Shown here: one piece after another, positions 1-5,468 of the stretch
Layout: each line of letters opens with the position of its first letter
How positions within the stretch are numbered: the first letter of the stretch is position 1
From: Candidatus Gerdarchaeota archaeon
Lineage (GTDB): Archaea > Asgardarchaeota > Heimdallarchaeia > JABLTI01
Assembly (NCBI GenBank): GCA_016839405.1
Contig: JAEOUJ010000417.1
Coordinates: forward strand, 1-11,297
Length of the DNA: 11,297 bases
Reading direction: 5' to 3'
Notes under the pieces: model-generated
Databases searched by the model: none
Told to the model about the DNA's origin: nothing
Seen by the model: only the letters and a program-made list of their open reading frames with translations
Program-made: the position numbers and the translations under genes

Positions 1-188
1 AATAGGGTGAATAATTGATAAAATGATTAAAAAATTCATTCCTTTTCAGCATTAATTTTGAAATTATTTTAAGGTAAAATCCAGTGATTGAGCTCATTAA
101 TTAAAAGCAGTTCAATAATATCAATATTAAATTATTAGATAGATTTATTTTCAGAAAATAAGCAAAAAAGAAAGTGAGTTGAATACTT
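1..188. other. AT-rich 5' flank without a recognisable gene
   Basis: No credible coding frame or RNA gene is visible here. A GGTGA stretch at 6-10 is followed by a TTG, but the frame stops at once. The right end should hold the promoter of the gene starting at 189; several AT-rich words (for example around 126-150) could be its TATA box and none stands out. Confidence 0.4.
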
Positions 189-692
189 TTGGAAAATCAA
201 ACATATCTACAATTAGTCAAAGACGCCTTTCAATTCTTATTTGATAAGTATAATTATACAGTAGCTCATCATGTAGCAATTGATCCTTTTTGGAATGCAC
301 AAACATACTTACAATCTGATAACCTTTTACTCCAAATAGTAAATGATTGGTGTTTAATAACATTAGATTTGAAGCCTTTCGATGCTCAAAAACCTCTTAA
401 GAAGCAATTCAATGATTTCTTTGATATAAGGTTAATTTTAGCTCTACTAGAAGTTCCTGAGGTAAAAGATTTAGAAAAAATGTATGAAAAGGTTTTAACT
501 GAAATATTTTGTGAGGATTCTGAGTGGTACAATATGGTTGAGAAAGAAAGGGGAATGGTACAAATGCATCTTATAGCAAAAATTTTTGAGAAATATTACG
601 AACAAATCTTGGAAATTTTTTCAGAGGAATATCTTTCTGATACAATTAAAAAATTGCAACATCTTAAGATAGAGAGAGATAAAAATAGATAA
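189..692 (+). CDS. hypothetical protein, 167 aa
   Basis: I do not recognise this protein. It is soluble: no signal peptide or membrane segment is visible. The first half (residues 1-65) mixes aromatic and hydrophobic residues and looks alpha/beta (FLFDKYNYTVAHHVAIDPFW, then a strand-like stretch around LLLQIVNDWCLITLDLKP). The second half (70-167) is charged and helical and ends in a Lys/Arg-rich tail. The start is a TTG at 189, because no in-frame ATG occurs until well inside the frame; a weak ribosome site (GTGAG, 174-178) lies ten bases upstream. It runs towards the ribosomal operon, leaving about 50 bases between the two stops. The length and the compact N-terminal fold resemble small partner or immunity-type proteins, but no function can be given. 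That it is a real gene is likely from the long uninterrupted frame in AT-rich DNA. Confidence 0.7.
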   Translation: MENQTYLQLVKDAFQFLFDKYNYTVAHHVAIDPFWNAQTYLQSDNLLLQIVNDWCLITLDLKPFDAQKPLKKQFNDFFDIRLILALLEVPEVKDLEKMYEKVLTEIFCEDSEWYNMVEKERGMVQMHLIAKIFEKYYEQILEIFSEEYLSDTIKKLQHLKIERDKNR

Positions 693-711
693 GTATCATC
701 TAATCAAGAAA

Positions 712-730
712 ATTAAATAAAAAAATAAAG
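712..730 (-). terminator. oligo-T terminator of the ribosomal operon
   Basis: On the minus strand, 12 bases after the uL2 stop, there is a T-rich tract including seven consecutive T (719-725). Archaeal RNA polymerase terminates at such U-tracts without needing a hairpin. This fits the operon ending at uL2. Confidence 0.45.
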
Positions 731-741
731 AACAGAAGAAA

Positions 742-1464
742 TTACTTTCTTCCTCTTTTTCGACCTGATTGTCGAGCAGCGATTAAACCAACTTTTGCAC
801 CTGGTGGAGCATTTCTTGAGACAGTTTTTGTACCACTACCACCACCATGAGGATGGCTTGCAGCGTTCATAGTATTACCTCTAACTCGAGGATACTTATG
901 TCCCTTTGCTCTTAGATGATGGAATTTTTTACCTGCTTTTAAAAATGGTTTTTCTATTCGTCCACCACCAGCAACAATTCCAACCGTTGCTCGAGAGCTT
1001 GGATTGAATTGTTTTAATTCACCACTTGGCATCTGGCAAAAGACTTTCTTACGACTATGTGATACCACTTGAGCAAAAGCACCTGACGAACGGGCCATTG
1101 CACCACCATCTCCAGGACGTAACTCAATGTTATGAACATAAGTTCCATCGGGGATATTTTTAAGTGGTTTAATAGTACCAATTTGTATTGGGGCTGTAAC
1201 TCCTTTGTAGATTTTCTGACCTACTTGTATTCCTTCTGGTGCCAAAAGCAAGTGTTTTTTACCATTTTGTTCTTTAACACCAATAACAGGTGCACCTCTA
1301 CCAGGATCGTGCAAGAGCTCCACTACTTCATATTCTACTATATGACGTTTATAGTCATCAGCAGTTAATTGTGGATATCTTACAGGGCCTCTTCTTTTAT
1401 GTGTACTGGCTCTAAATTGGTTACCACCACGACCACGTCTTTGGACTAAAATTCGTTTACCCAT
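742..1464 (-). CDS. rpl2: large ribosomal subunit protein uL2
   Basis: Structural protein of the 50S subunit that binds domain IV of 23S rRNA near the peptidyl transferase centre and the subunit bridge. At 240 aa it has the archaeal/eukaryotic length. Visible hallmarks are the N-terminus MGKRILVQRRGRGG, the ELRPGDGGAMARSSG block (114-128), VGIVAGGGR (161-169), the HPHGGG loop with the essential His (204-209) and PPGAKVGLIAAR (220-231). It is the last gene of the operon. The upstream uL23 stop TAA is part of its ribosome site AGGTGAT (1471-1477), six bases before the ATG. Two departures are visible: the residue before the loop His is Ser (family members I recall have Asp or Glu), and the segment after GGG is about five residues shorter than in the human protein, lacking the His-rich loop. 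Confidence 0.97.
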   Translation of the reverse strand: MGKRILVQRRGRGGNQFRASTHKRRGPVRYPQLTADDYKRHIVEYEVVELLHDPGRGAPVIGVKEQNGKKHLLLAPEGIQVGQKIYKGVTAPIQIGTIKPLKNIPDGTYVHNIELRPGDGGAMARSSGAFAQVVSHSRKKVFCQMPSGELKQFNPSSRATVGIVAGGGRIEKPFLKAGKKFHHLRAKGHKYPRVRGNTMNAASHPHGGGSGTKTVSRNAPPGAKVGLIAARQSGRKRGRK

Positions 1465-1476
1465 TGTGACATCACC

Positions 1477-1752
1477 TTACATTAAACCTAAGGCAGTGGC
1501 AAGATCAACTGCATTATTTGTTGGGTGCAATTTAACAATTGCTTTTTTCTTGCCTTTAGGAGTAATCATAGTATTTATCTTCACTACCTTTACGTTGTAG
1601 AGTTTTTCAATTGCTTGTTTGATTGTTGTTTTGTTTGCTTTACGATCGACAATGAATGCAAGTTTATTCTGTGATTCAATTAATTCAAAAATTCGTTCAC
1701 TGCTGAAAGGTGCAATGATTATTCGGTAATAATTGGTTTCTTCAGAACTCAT
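1477..1752 (-). CDS. rpl23: large ribosomal subunit protein uL23
   Basis: Small ribosomal protein at the polypeptide exit tunnel, where it helps dock the signal recognition particle and chaperones. At 91 aa it is close to the archaeal norm. The family pattern is clear: a strand ending in PFSSERIFELIESQNKLAFIVDRKANKT (written here in part, residues 15-42), then KQAIEKLYNVKVVKINTMI and TPKGKKKAIVKL, which pack as the alpha/beta core. It is the third gene of the operon. Its ATG is preceded by AGGAG (1764-1768), and that motif overlaps the TAG stop of uL4, so termination and re-initiation are probably coupled. Nothing unusual is seen in the coding sequence. Confidence 0.96.
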   Translation of the reverse strand: MSSEETNYYRIIIAPFSSERIFELIESQNKLAFIVDRKANKTTIKQAIEKLYNVKVVKINTMITPKGKKKAIVKLHPTNNAVDLATALGLM

Positions 1753-1766
1753 CTATTTTTCAACTC

Positions 1767-2609
1767 CTAATTGGTTTTATCAGTGGCAGTAGTAGTCGTT
1801 TTCTTTGGTGGAGAAACTTTTTTCTTTGTTGGATATTTTTTGTTAATTAAATCAATTGTATTCTCCATCCAAACTGTTAATCTGCCAGCATGTGTACCTG
1901 GTGCGAGCATCTCAGTATTGAGATAATCAACATGAACGATTTCAACACCTGGAAGGTTACGAACTGCCTTACAGAACTCTGAGTCACGGTCTACAACAAA
2001 TAGCGGCCCCTTTGGAACACGATATTTACGACCACGACCCTTACCTTGTCCTGCTCGGATTTTCTTACCATCCTTTACTCGTTCAATGTCATTTACCAAG
2101 CCAATTTTCGTTAATAACTCGACAGCTTCTTTGGTCTTTGTTATTTTATCATGAATTGCATCTTCAAAAACGAGCGGTAGTAATTCAAAATTAGCTGCGC
2201 GATGACCTCGTTGTAATACAAGATCCTTGTTGCAAGTAGCAGCAATAGCGCTTTTAATAGCTAATTGACGCTCTTTTCTGTTTATGCGTTCGACAATCTT
2301 TTTCTCGGTTCTAGGTGGATGAGCAACTCGACCACCAACGGTATAGTTTACTAAGGAACCTCTTTGAGCATGATGTGTACGTCTTCCATGACTTCTTGGT
2401 GTTCTTGCAGCACCACGACCTGGTCCCCAACTTGTAGCAACTGTCCATCCAGCTTGATATTTTGTACCCTTCGGTTGACGACGAGTACTTTGGACTGCTA
2501 AGACAGCACGTTTAATTACATCGGGACGATAGGGTGTTTCGAAAACACCTGGAAGAGTTACACGAGCTTTTTTAGCTAAACCGATTGCACCATAAATTTT
2601 TGTTTTCAT
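1767..2609 (-). CDS. rpl4: large ribosomal subunit protein uL4
   Basis: 50S protein whose extended loop lines the exit tunnel. It matches archaeal/eukaryotic uL4 rather than the bacterial form: the TSWGPGRGAARTPRSHGR loop, then VGGRVAHPPRTEK and INRKERQLAIKSAIAAT in the middle, and ATLAPGTHAGRL-like residues near the end (LAPGTHAGRLTVW, about 235-247). At 280 aa it is longer than the roughly 255 aa usual in archaea. The excess is a Lys/Thr-rich, probably disordered tail (about 259-280) that may contact rRNA or the subunit surface. The ATG is 14 bases after uL3, and its ribosome site AGGAGG (2620-2625) contains the uL3 stop. Second gene of the operon. Confidence 0.96.
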   Translation of the reverse strand: MKTKIYGAIGLAKKARVTLPGVFETPYRPDVIKRAVLAVQSTRRQPKGTKYQAGWTVATSWGPGRGAARTPRSHGRRTHHAQRGSLVNYTVGGRVAHPPRTEKKIVERINRKERQLAIKSAIAATCNKDLVLQRGHRAANFELLPLVFEDAIHDKITKTKEAVELLTKIGLVNDIERVKDGKKIRAGQGKGRGRKYRVPKGPLFVVDRDSEFCKAVRNLPGVEIVHVDYLNTEMLAPGTHAGRLTVWMENTIDLINKKYPTKKKVSPPKKTTTTATDKTN

Positions 2610-2623
2610 CTCAAGGCATCCTC

Positions 2624-3619
2624 CTACATTTTACTAGTGAGAGATATATCAACAATCTCCGGAGCAGCAATTTTTTGCTTCTGTCGGATTGGATTCCTCA
2701 TAGTAATGAGTCGCTTAGCTGGACCTTGAACACTACCTTTCATCAAAAGAAAGTCATTACCAACAACACCATATTTTTTAAAGCCACCAGCAGGAGTAAT
2801 TTTTTCCTCTTTAGTGCCAACTTTCATAATCAATTTATTGTATTCTGTTCGTTGGTGATAACCATGTTGCCCTTGATGAGCGACAGTATACATGGTTCTA
2901 GCAGGACGCCAGGGACCTAATGCACCGGGTTTGCGTTTAACACCTCTTGTTTTATGAGAGAGGATCTTAATACCAAACCGTTTAACCGGTCCTTGAATTC
3001 CTTTACCCTTTGTTACACCTATGGTATCACAATATTCACCTGTTTCAAAGATGGTGTCTACTGTGATTGTTTGACCTAATAGGGATTGTGCAAAGTCAAA
3101 TCCCGCCTGTATATCCTTACATCCAACTTTTATTTCAATGATGTCAGGTTTCTTACGAGGAAGCTTTGCATTCTTAGGATTCGTTATGGCAATAACTCTC
3201 AATTCATAAATTGACCCTAGACGCTCTTGTAGGGTTTTTAGGCGTGCTTTTTCTGCGTACTTCTTGGGTATAATCATCTTACGAGCAAGCTCGTCAGGAA
3301 GTTTCTTGAGCATTGCTTCAGCAGCAATTTTCAAACCTTCTGGAGTATAACTATATCCACGAATACCAATCACTTTGAGAGGGGGGCATTCTATAACAGT
3401 CACAGGAATTATACGTTCCTGATTAAACATAGGACTGTTTTTACGATTTTCAATTACAGTAATGTGCGTCATGCCGGCTTTGAATCCTGCGAATCCTAAG
3501 AGCTTTGGGTCGCCATCCCAAGTAGGCCAGGAACGAATCTTTCCCTTCTGTGACTTAGCACGAACTCTTCGAAAGGAAAGGGAACCTTGGTGAGGGGCAG
3601 TTCTTTTACGATGACCCAA
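2624..3619 (-). CDS. rpl3: large ribosomal subunit protein uL3
   Basis: Early-assembling 50S protein that reaches towards the peptidyl transferase centre. At 331 aa it is the archaeal/eukaryotic form. Visible signatures are the N-terminus GHRKRTAPHQGSLSFRRVRA, then GFKAGMTHI, the TKGKGIQGPVKRFG block, and the GQHGYHQRTEYNK motif of the central extension. The start is a TTG at 3617-3619; it gives the family's normal N-terminus, and AGGAGAT (3629-3635) lies nine bases upstream. It is the first gene of the operon, and the promoter and leader lie in 3620-3815. The leader contains a small hairpin whose CUCCU loop complements the AGGAG ribosome site, which may allow regulation of the whole operon. 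Confidence 0.96.
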   Translation of the reverse strand: MGHRKRTAPHQGSLSFRRVRAKSQKGKIRSWPTWDGDPKLLGFAGFKAGMTHITVIENRKNSPMFNQERIIPVTVIECPPLKVIGIRGYSYTPEGLKIAAEAMLKKLPDELARKMIIPKKYAEKARLKTLQERLGSIYELRVIAITNPKNAKLPRKKPDIIEIKVGCKDIQAGFDFAQSLLGQTITVDTIFETGEYCDTIGVTKGKGIQGPVKRFGIKILSHKTRGVKRKPGALGPWRPARTMYTVAHQGQHGYHQRTEYNKLIMKVGTKEEKITPAGGFKKYGVVGNDFLLMKGSVQGPAKRLITMRNPIRQKQKIAAPEIVDISLTSKM

Positions 3620-3628
3620 TTTTTTTAG

Positions 3629-3635
3629 ATCTCCT
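3629..3635 (-). promoter_or_regulatory. ribosome-binding site deciding the TTG start of uL3
   Basis: AGGAGAT on the minus strand, nine bases before the TTG at 3619. It supports initiation at TTG rather than at a later ATG, and it is complementary to the loop of the hairpin at 3669-3685. Confidence 0.75.
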
Positions 3636-3668
3636 AATATTTATTTCAAAGCCTAAAATGCTACATAA

Positions 3669-3685
3669 CCATACAGGAGGTATGG
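3669..3685 (-). promoter_or_regulatory. leader hairpin of the uL3 operon with CUCCU loop
   Basis: A perfect six-base inverted repeat (CCATAC / GTATGG) encloses five bases. In the minus-strand transcript the loop reads CUCCU, the same word as the end of archaeal 16S rRNA, and can pair with AGGAG at the uL3 start. It lies 50 bases upstream of the start codon, inside the leader if transcription starts near 3695 or further up. Alternatively it is a DNA operator. Confidence 0.45.
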
Positions 3686-3700
3686 TGTTTGCAAATTAGT

Positions 3701-3714
3701 AGCTAGCAAATAAA
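3701..3714. repeat. shared upstream word AGCTAGCRAATAAA, copy 1
   Basis: AGCTAGCAAATAAA, upstream of the uL3 operon. It matches 13 of 14 bases at 4763-4776, just before the uS10 gene. GCTAGC is itself palindromic. A further imperfect partner, TTGCTAG at 3737-3743, makes a seven-base inverted repeat with CTAGCAA at 3703-3709. This may be a shared regulatory element of ribosomal genes or chance in AT-rich DNA. Confidence 0.3.
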
Positions 3715-3716
3715 AT

Positions 3717-3726
3717 GCTTATATTC
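3717..3726 (-). promoter_or_regulatory. candidate TATA box for the uL3 operon
   Basis: GAATATAAGC on the minus strand would place the transcript start near 3695-3700, giving a leader of about 75-80 bases. A second, more consensus-like TATA word lies at 3805-3814 and would give a leader near 165 bases; sequence alone does not decide between them. Confidence 0.4.
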
Positions 3727-3804
3727 TCAAATTCACTTGCTAGTGGAATGGAAAACGATTTTTACTTGTATTTTAATTTTATCATTGATTGTGACTATTT
3801 CTTT

Positions 3805-3814
3805 ATTTATAAAT
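3805..3814. promoter_or_regulatory. symmetrical TATA box ATTTATAAAT
   Basis: A perfect ten-base palindromic TATA word in the divergent region between uL3 and the membrane protein. It is flanked by CTATTT / AAATAG (3795-3800, 3811-3816). It could serve the uL3 operon with a long leader; on the plus strand only frames of about ten codons follow before the DUF998 promoter. Confidence 0.35.
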
Positions 3815-3851
3815 AGAAAATGAGAGATAATATCAATGAAGAATATCTCCT

Positions 3852-3880
3852 ATAATCTTTTTAAATAGAAAAAAGATTAT
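3852..3880. repeat. perfect 11-bp inverted repeat over the DUF998 gene promoter
   Basis: Left arm ATAATCTTTTT (3852-3862) and right arm AAAAAGATTAT (3870-3880) are exact reverse complements around seven bases. The likely TATA box of the downstream gene (TTTTTAAATAG, about 3858-3868) lies within it, placing the transcript start near 3890 and the TTG at 3905. A repressor bound here would block TBP. A DNA operator is the most economical reading. Confidence 0.55.
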
Positions 3881-3904
3881 TAATTATGATTTTGGGTGGG
3901 AAAT

Positions 3905-4636
3905 TTGGAGAAAGAAAAATCACTAAAAATAATTTTTATAATAGCATCAAGTTGTTCAATACTTGCAGTAATACTATTCATATTGTCAATGTCTTTCTAT
4001 CCTGGGGGAACTATTAAAGATATTAATCATCCAGGTTTTGATTTTCTATATAATACTATGAGTGATTTAGGAAGTATAACAGCTGTTAATGGAGAATCAA
4101 ATACCATCTCAAGAAGTCTCTATATAAGTGCAATATTGGTAACAGGAATAACAGTAATCCCTTATTACTTGATAGCACCAAGCTTCTTTCAAAAAAGAAA
4201 AGCTACAAAATGGTTAAGCATAATAGCTACATCCTTAGGAATGGTTCAAGCTATTCTTTATATAATAATGGCATTCACACCAGTAGATACAAATCCAATA
4301 ATCCACAATAGACTAATTTATTCTTCCCCTGCCTTTCTATATGCAGCTATTTTCATTTATACTATAGTTTATTTTCTTGACAAAGATTTTCCAAAAATTA
4401 ATAGATATTCCTTTTTAACCATGGCTATTATCTCAGTTCTTTTAACAATAACTGTTATAATAGGATCTATTTATGGAGAGCCCATTTTTACATTAAGTAG
4501 AAGAATGGGACATACATTGTTCAATTTTATAGTTGTAATAATCTATGGGTTACAACCATTAGGAGCATATTTCTATATTAAAAATGGAATTATAGATCAA
4601 AAAGAAATAGATACAAGAGCAATTATAGTTAGCTGA
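3905..4636 (+). CDS. DUF998-like six-helix membrane protein
   Basis: Integral membrane protein of 243 aa with six predicted helices (about residues 8-31, 70-93, 100-124, 137-158, 168-189 and 203-225 in this numbering). After the first helix come FYPGG and FDFLYNTMSDLGS; the N-x-x-SDLG signature and overall layout match the DUF998 family, whose function is unknown. A conserved-looking loop (FTPVDTNPIIHN, about 124-135) follows helix 3. I chose the TTG at 3905 because GGGTGGG (3894-3900) sits four bases upstream. A GTG at 3896 would lie inside that site and adds only three residues. The promoter carries a perfect inverted repeat, so the gene is probably regulated. It stands alone, divergent from the ribosomal operon, and no partner is evident. 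Confidence 0.8.
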   Translation: MEKEKSLKIIFIIASSCSILAVILFILSMSFYPGGTIKDINHPGFDFLYNTMSDLGSITAVNGESNTISRSLYISAILVTGITVIPYYLIAPSFFQKRKATKWLSIIATSLGMVQAILYIIMAFTPVDTNPIIHNRLIYSSPAFLYAAIFIYTIVYFLDKDFPKINRYSFLTMAIISVLLTITVIIGSIYGEPIFTLSRRMGHTLFNFIVVIIYGLQPLGAYFYIKNGIIDQKEIDTRAIIVS

Positions 4637-4683
4637 CAATGATAAAAATTAGAACTTTCCAAACCAATTTACAACTAATAATC

Positions 4684-4692
4684 ATATATAAT
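4684..4692 (+). promoter_or_regulatory. candidate TATA box for uS10
   Basis: ATATATAAT preceding a long AT-rich leader. Transcription would start near 4715, leaving about 80 bases of leader. AT richness makes the placement uncertain. Confidence 0.35.
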
Positions 4693-4702
4693 TTAAACTA
4701 AT

Positions 4703-4728
4703 ATTGAATCATTTCTAAAGAATTCAAT
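4703..4728 (+). repeat. inverted repeat upstream of uS10
   Basis: ATTGAAT (4703-4709) and ATTCAAT (4722-4728) are exact reverse complements around twelve bases. It lies across the expected transcript start, 66 bases before the start codon. It could be an operator or a weak leader hairpin; seven AT-rich base pairs are modest evidence. Confidence 0.3.
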
Positions 4729-4762
4729 GCAAAATTTTTTAAAAGAGTCAAAACTCATGAAG

Positions 4763-4776
4763 AGCTAGCGAATAAA
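4763..4776 (+). repeat. shared upstream word AGCTAGCRAATAAA, copy 2
   Basis: AGCTAGCGAATAAA, ending 18 bases before the uS10 start. It differs at one base from the copy at 3701-3714 upstream of the uL3 operon and lies on the same chromosomal strand, so its orientation relative to the gene is reversed. Confidence 0.3.
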
Positions 4777-4794
4777 TAAACGGAAGAAAAAATA

Positions 4795-5109
4795 ATGAGC
4801 GCACAAAGAGCTCGAATACGATTAAGTGGACAAAATACAAATTCACTTGCAAGAATATGCGATCAGATAAATAAAATTGCTGAAAGAACAGGCGTACGTA
4901 TGTTAGGACCCATTCCATTACCAACAAAAGTGATAACCGTACCAGTAAGAAAATCTCCATGTGGAAACGGCACACAAACATTTGAACATTATGAAATGAG
5001 AATTCACAAACGACTTATTGACATAGATGCAGAAGAAAGAACATTAAAGCAAATCATGCGAGTAAAAATGCCAGAAGATATTCATGTAGAAATTGAATTA
5101 TCTCGTTAA
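4795..5109 (+). CDS. rps10: small ribosomal subunit protein uS10
   Basis: 30S head protein contacting uS3 and uS14. At 104 aa it is the archaeal/eukaryotic form with its signature run: [20 protein letters not shown], then [58 protein letters not shown] and the C-terminal strand ending IHVEIELSR. The ATG at 4795 gives the expected N-terminus, but the ribosome site is weak (only GGA within CGGAAG, ten bases upstream). In many archaea this gene follows EF-1alpha in the str cluster. Here it stands alone with its own leader, between a membrane protein and a convergent tRNA-Ser gene. Confidence 0.96.
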   Translation: MSAQRARIRLSGQNTNSLARICDQINKIAERTGVRMLGPIPLPTKVITVPVRKSPCGNGTQTFEHYEMRIHKRLIDIDAEERTLKQIMRVKMPEDIHVEIELSR

Positions 5110-5119
5110 ATTAAAATAA

Positions 5120-5132
5120 TTTTTAGTTTTTT
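5120..5132 (+). terminator. oligo-T terminator of uS10
   Basis: Two T runs (five and six T, separated by AG) begin eleven bases after the uS10 stop. This matches intrinsic archaeal termination and separates uS10 from the opposing tRNA-Ser. Confidence 0.5.
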
Positions 5133-5145
5133 GTCCTAAAAAATA

Positions 5146-5179
5146 CCAGACAGAACAAGTTTGGAGAACCTCTGTTTGG
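5146..5179. repeat. nine-pair hairpin between uS10 and tRNA-Ser
   Basis: CCAGACAGA (5146-5154) pairs with TCTGTTTGG (5171-5179) over nine positions with one G-T pair. Inside, GTT / AAC (5159-5161, 5167-5169) can add a small inner stem. It lies beyond both T tracts that should end uS10 and tRNA-Ser transcription, so neither gene obviously needs it. No C/D or H/ACA box was found. It may be an undescribed small RNA, a backup terminator or a remnant. Confidence 0.35.
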
Positions 5180-5235
5180 TTTCAAAAAACTCCACCCTTA
5201 GTGTAAAAAAGGGATTACTACTTATCATTTGAATT

Positions 5236-5248
5236 ATAAAAAAAATAA
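5236..5248 (-). terminator. T-tract terminator after tRNA-Ser
   Basis: Starting a few bases after the encoded CCA, the minus strand reads eight consecutive T (5238-5245). This is a typical stop signal after an archaeal tRNA gene. Confidence 0.55.
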
Positions 5249-5250
5249 CT

Positions 5251-5336
5251 TGGTGCTGAGAGGGGGATTCGAACCCCCGAGTCTAAAAGACAGTGGTTTT
5301 CGAGACCACCACCATACCAGGCTTGGCTACCTCAGC
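5251..5336 (-). tRNA. tRNA-Ser(CGA)
   Basis: 86 bases including an encoded CCA. Acceptor GCTGAGG pairs with TCTCAGC (one G-T). The D stem is GCC/GGT with GG in the loop. The anticodon stem GTGGT/ACCAC is perfect, and its loop CTCGAAA gives anticodon CGA, which reads UCG. The variable arm is long (GTCT/AGAC stem, TTT loop), which marks a class II tRNA. The T arm is GGGGG-TTCGAAT-CCCCC. It has no intron. It faces uS10. The discriminator base reads A, whereas the tRNA-Ser genes I know carry G; the anticodon and arm nevertheless indicate serine. Confidence 0.95.
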
Positions 5337-5403
5337 AACATACACAAGATTTTTTGGTAATGAACTGTTAATAACCTTTTCTTTCGACAAAATATTTTCA
5401 CTG

Positions 5404-5458
5404 CACTCTCTCAAGACAAATTCCTTTTTTAAAAAAGATAAATATTTTTTTGAGAGTG
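5404..5458 (+). promoter_or_regulatory. promoter with nested inverted repeats before the zinc-ribbon gene
   Basis: CACTCTCTCAA (5404-5414) and TTGAGAGTG (5450-5458) pair with a two-base bulge. Between them is a perfect 14-bp palindrome, CTTTTTTAAAAAAG (5424-5437). The TATA-like GATAAATATT (about 5437-5446) is centred some 27 bases before the ATG at 5469, so the transcript is probably leaderless, which fits the lack of a ribosome site. Confidence 0.4.
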
Positions 5459-5468
5459 TTTTGTAGTT

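Noticed and set aside
1132..1368. Open frame on the plus strand inside uL2
   Set aside because: It is antisense to a highly conserved ribosomal gene and has no protein-like composition or ribosome site. The same reasoning excludes frames opposite uL4, uL3, uS10, enolase, the methyltransferase, the GIY-YIG gene and the roadblock gene.
3795..3870. Tiny frames of about ten codons after the TATA word at 3805-3814
   Set aside because: They have no ribosome site, are too short to judge, and overlap the inverted repeat of the DUF998 promoter.
3896..3904. GTG start at 3896 for the DUF998-like gene
   Set aside because: The GTG lies inside the GGGTGGG ribosome site. The TTG at 3905 follows that site at a workable distance.
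4748..4981. Minus-strand frame across the uS10 start
   Set aside because: Its hydrophobic translation arises from antisense of uS10; no start signal is present.
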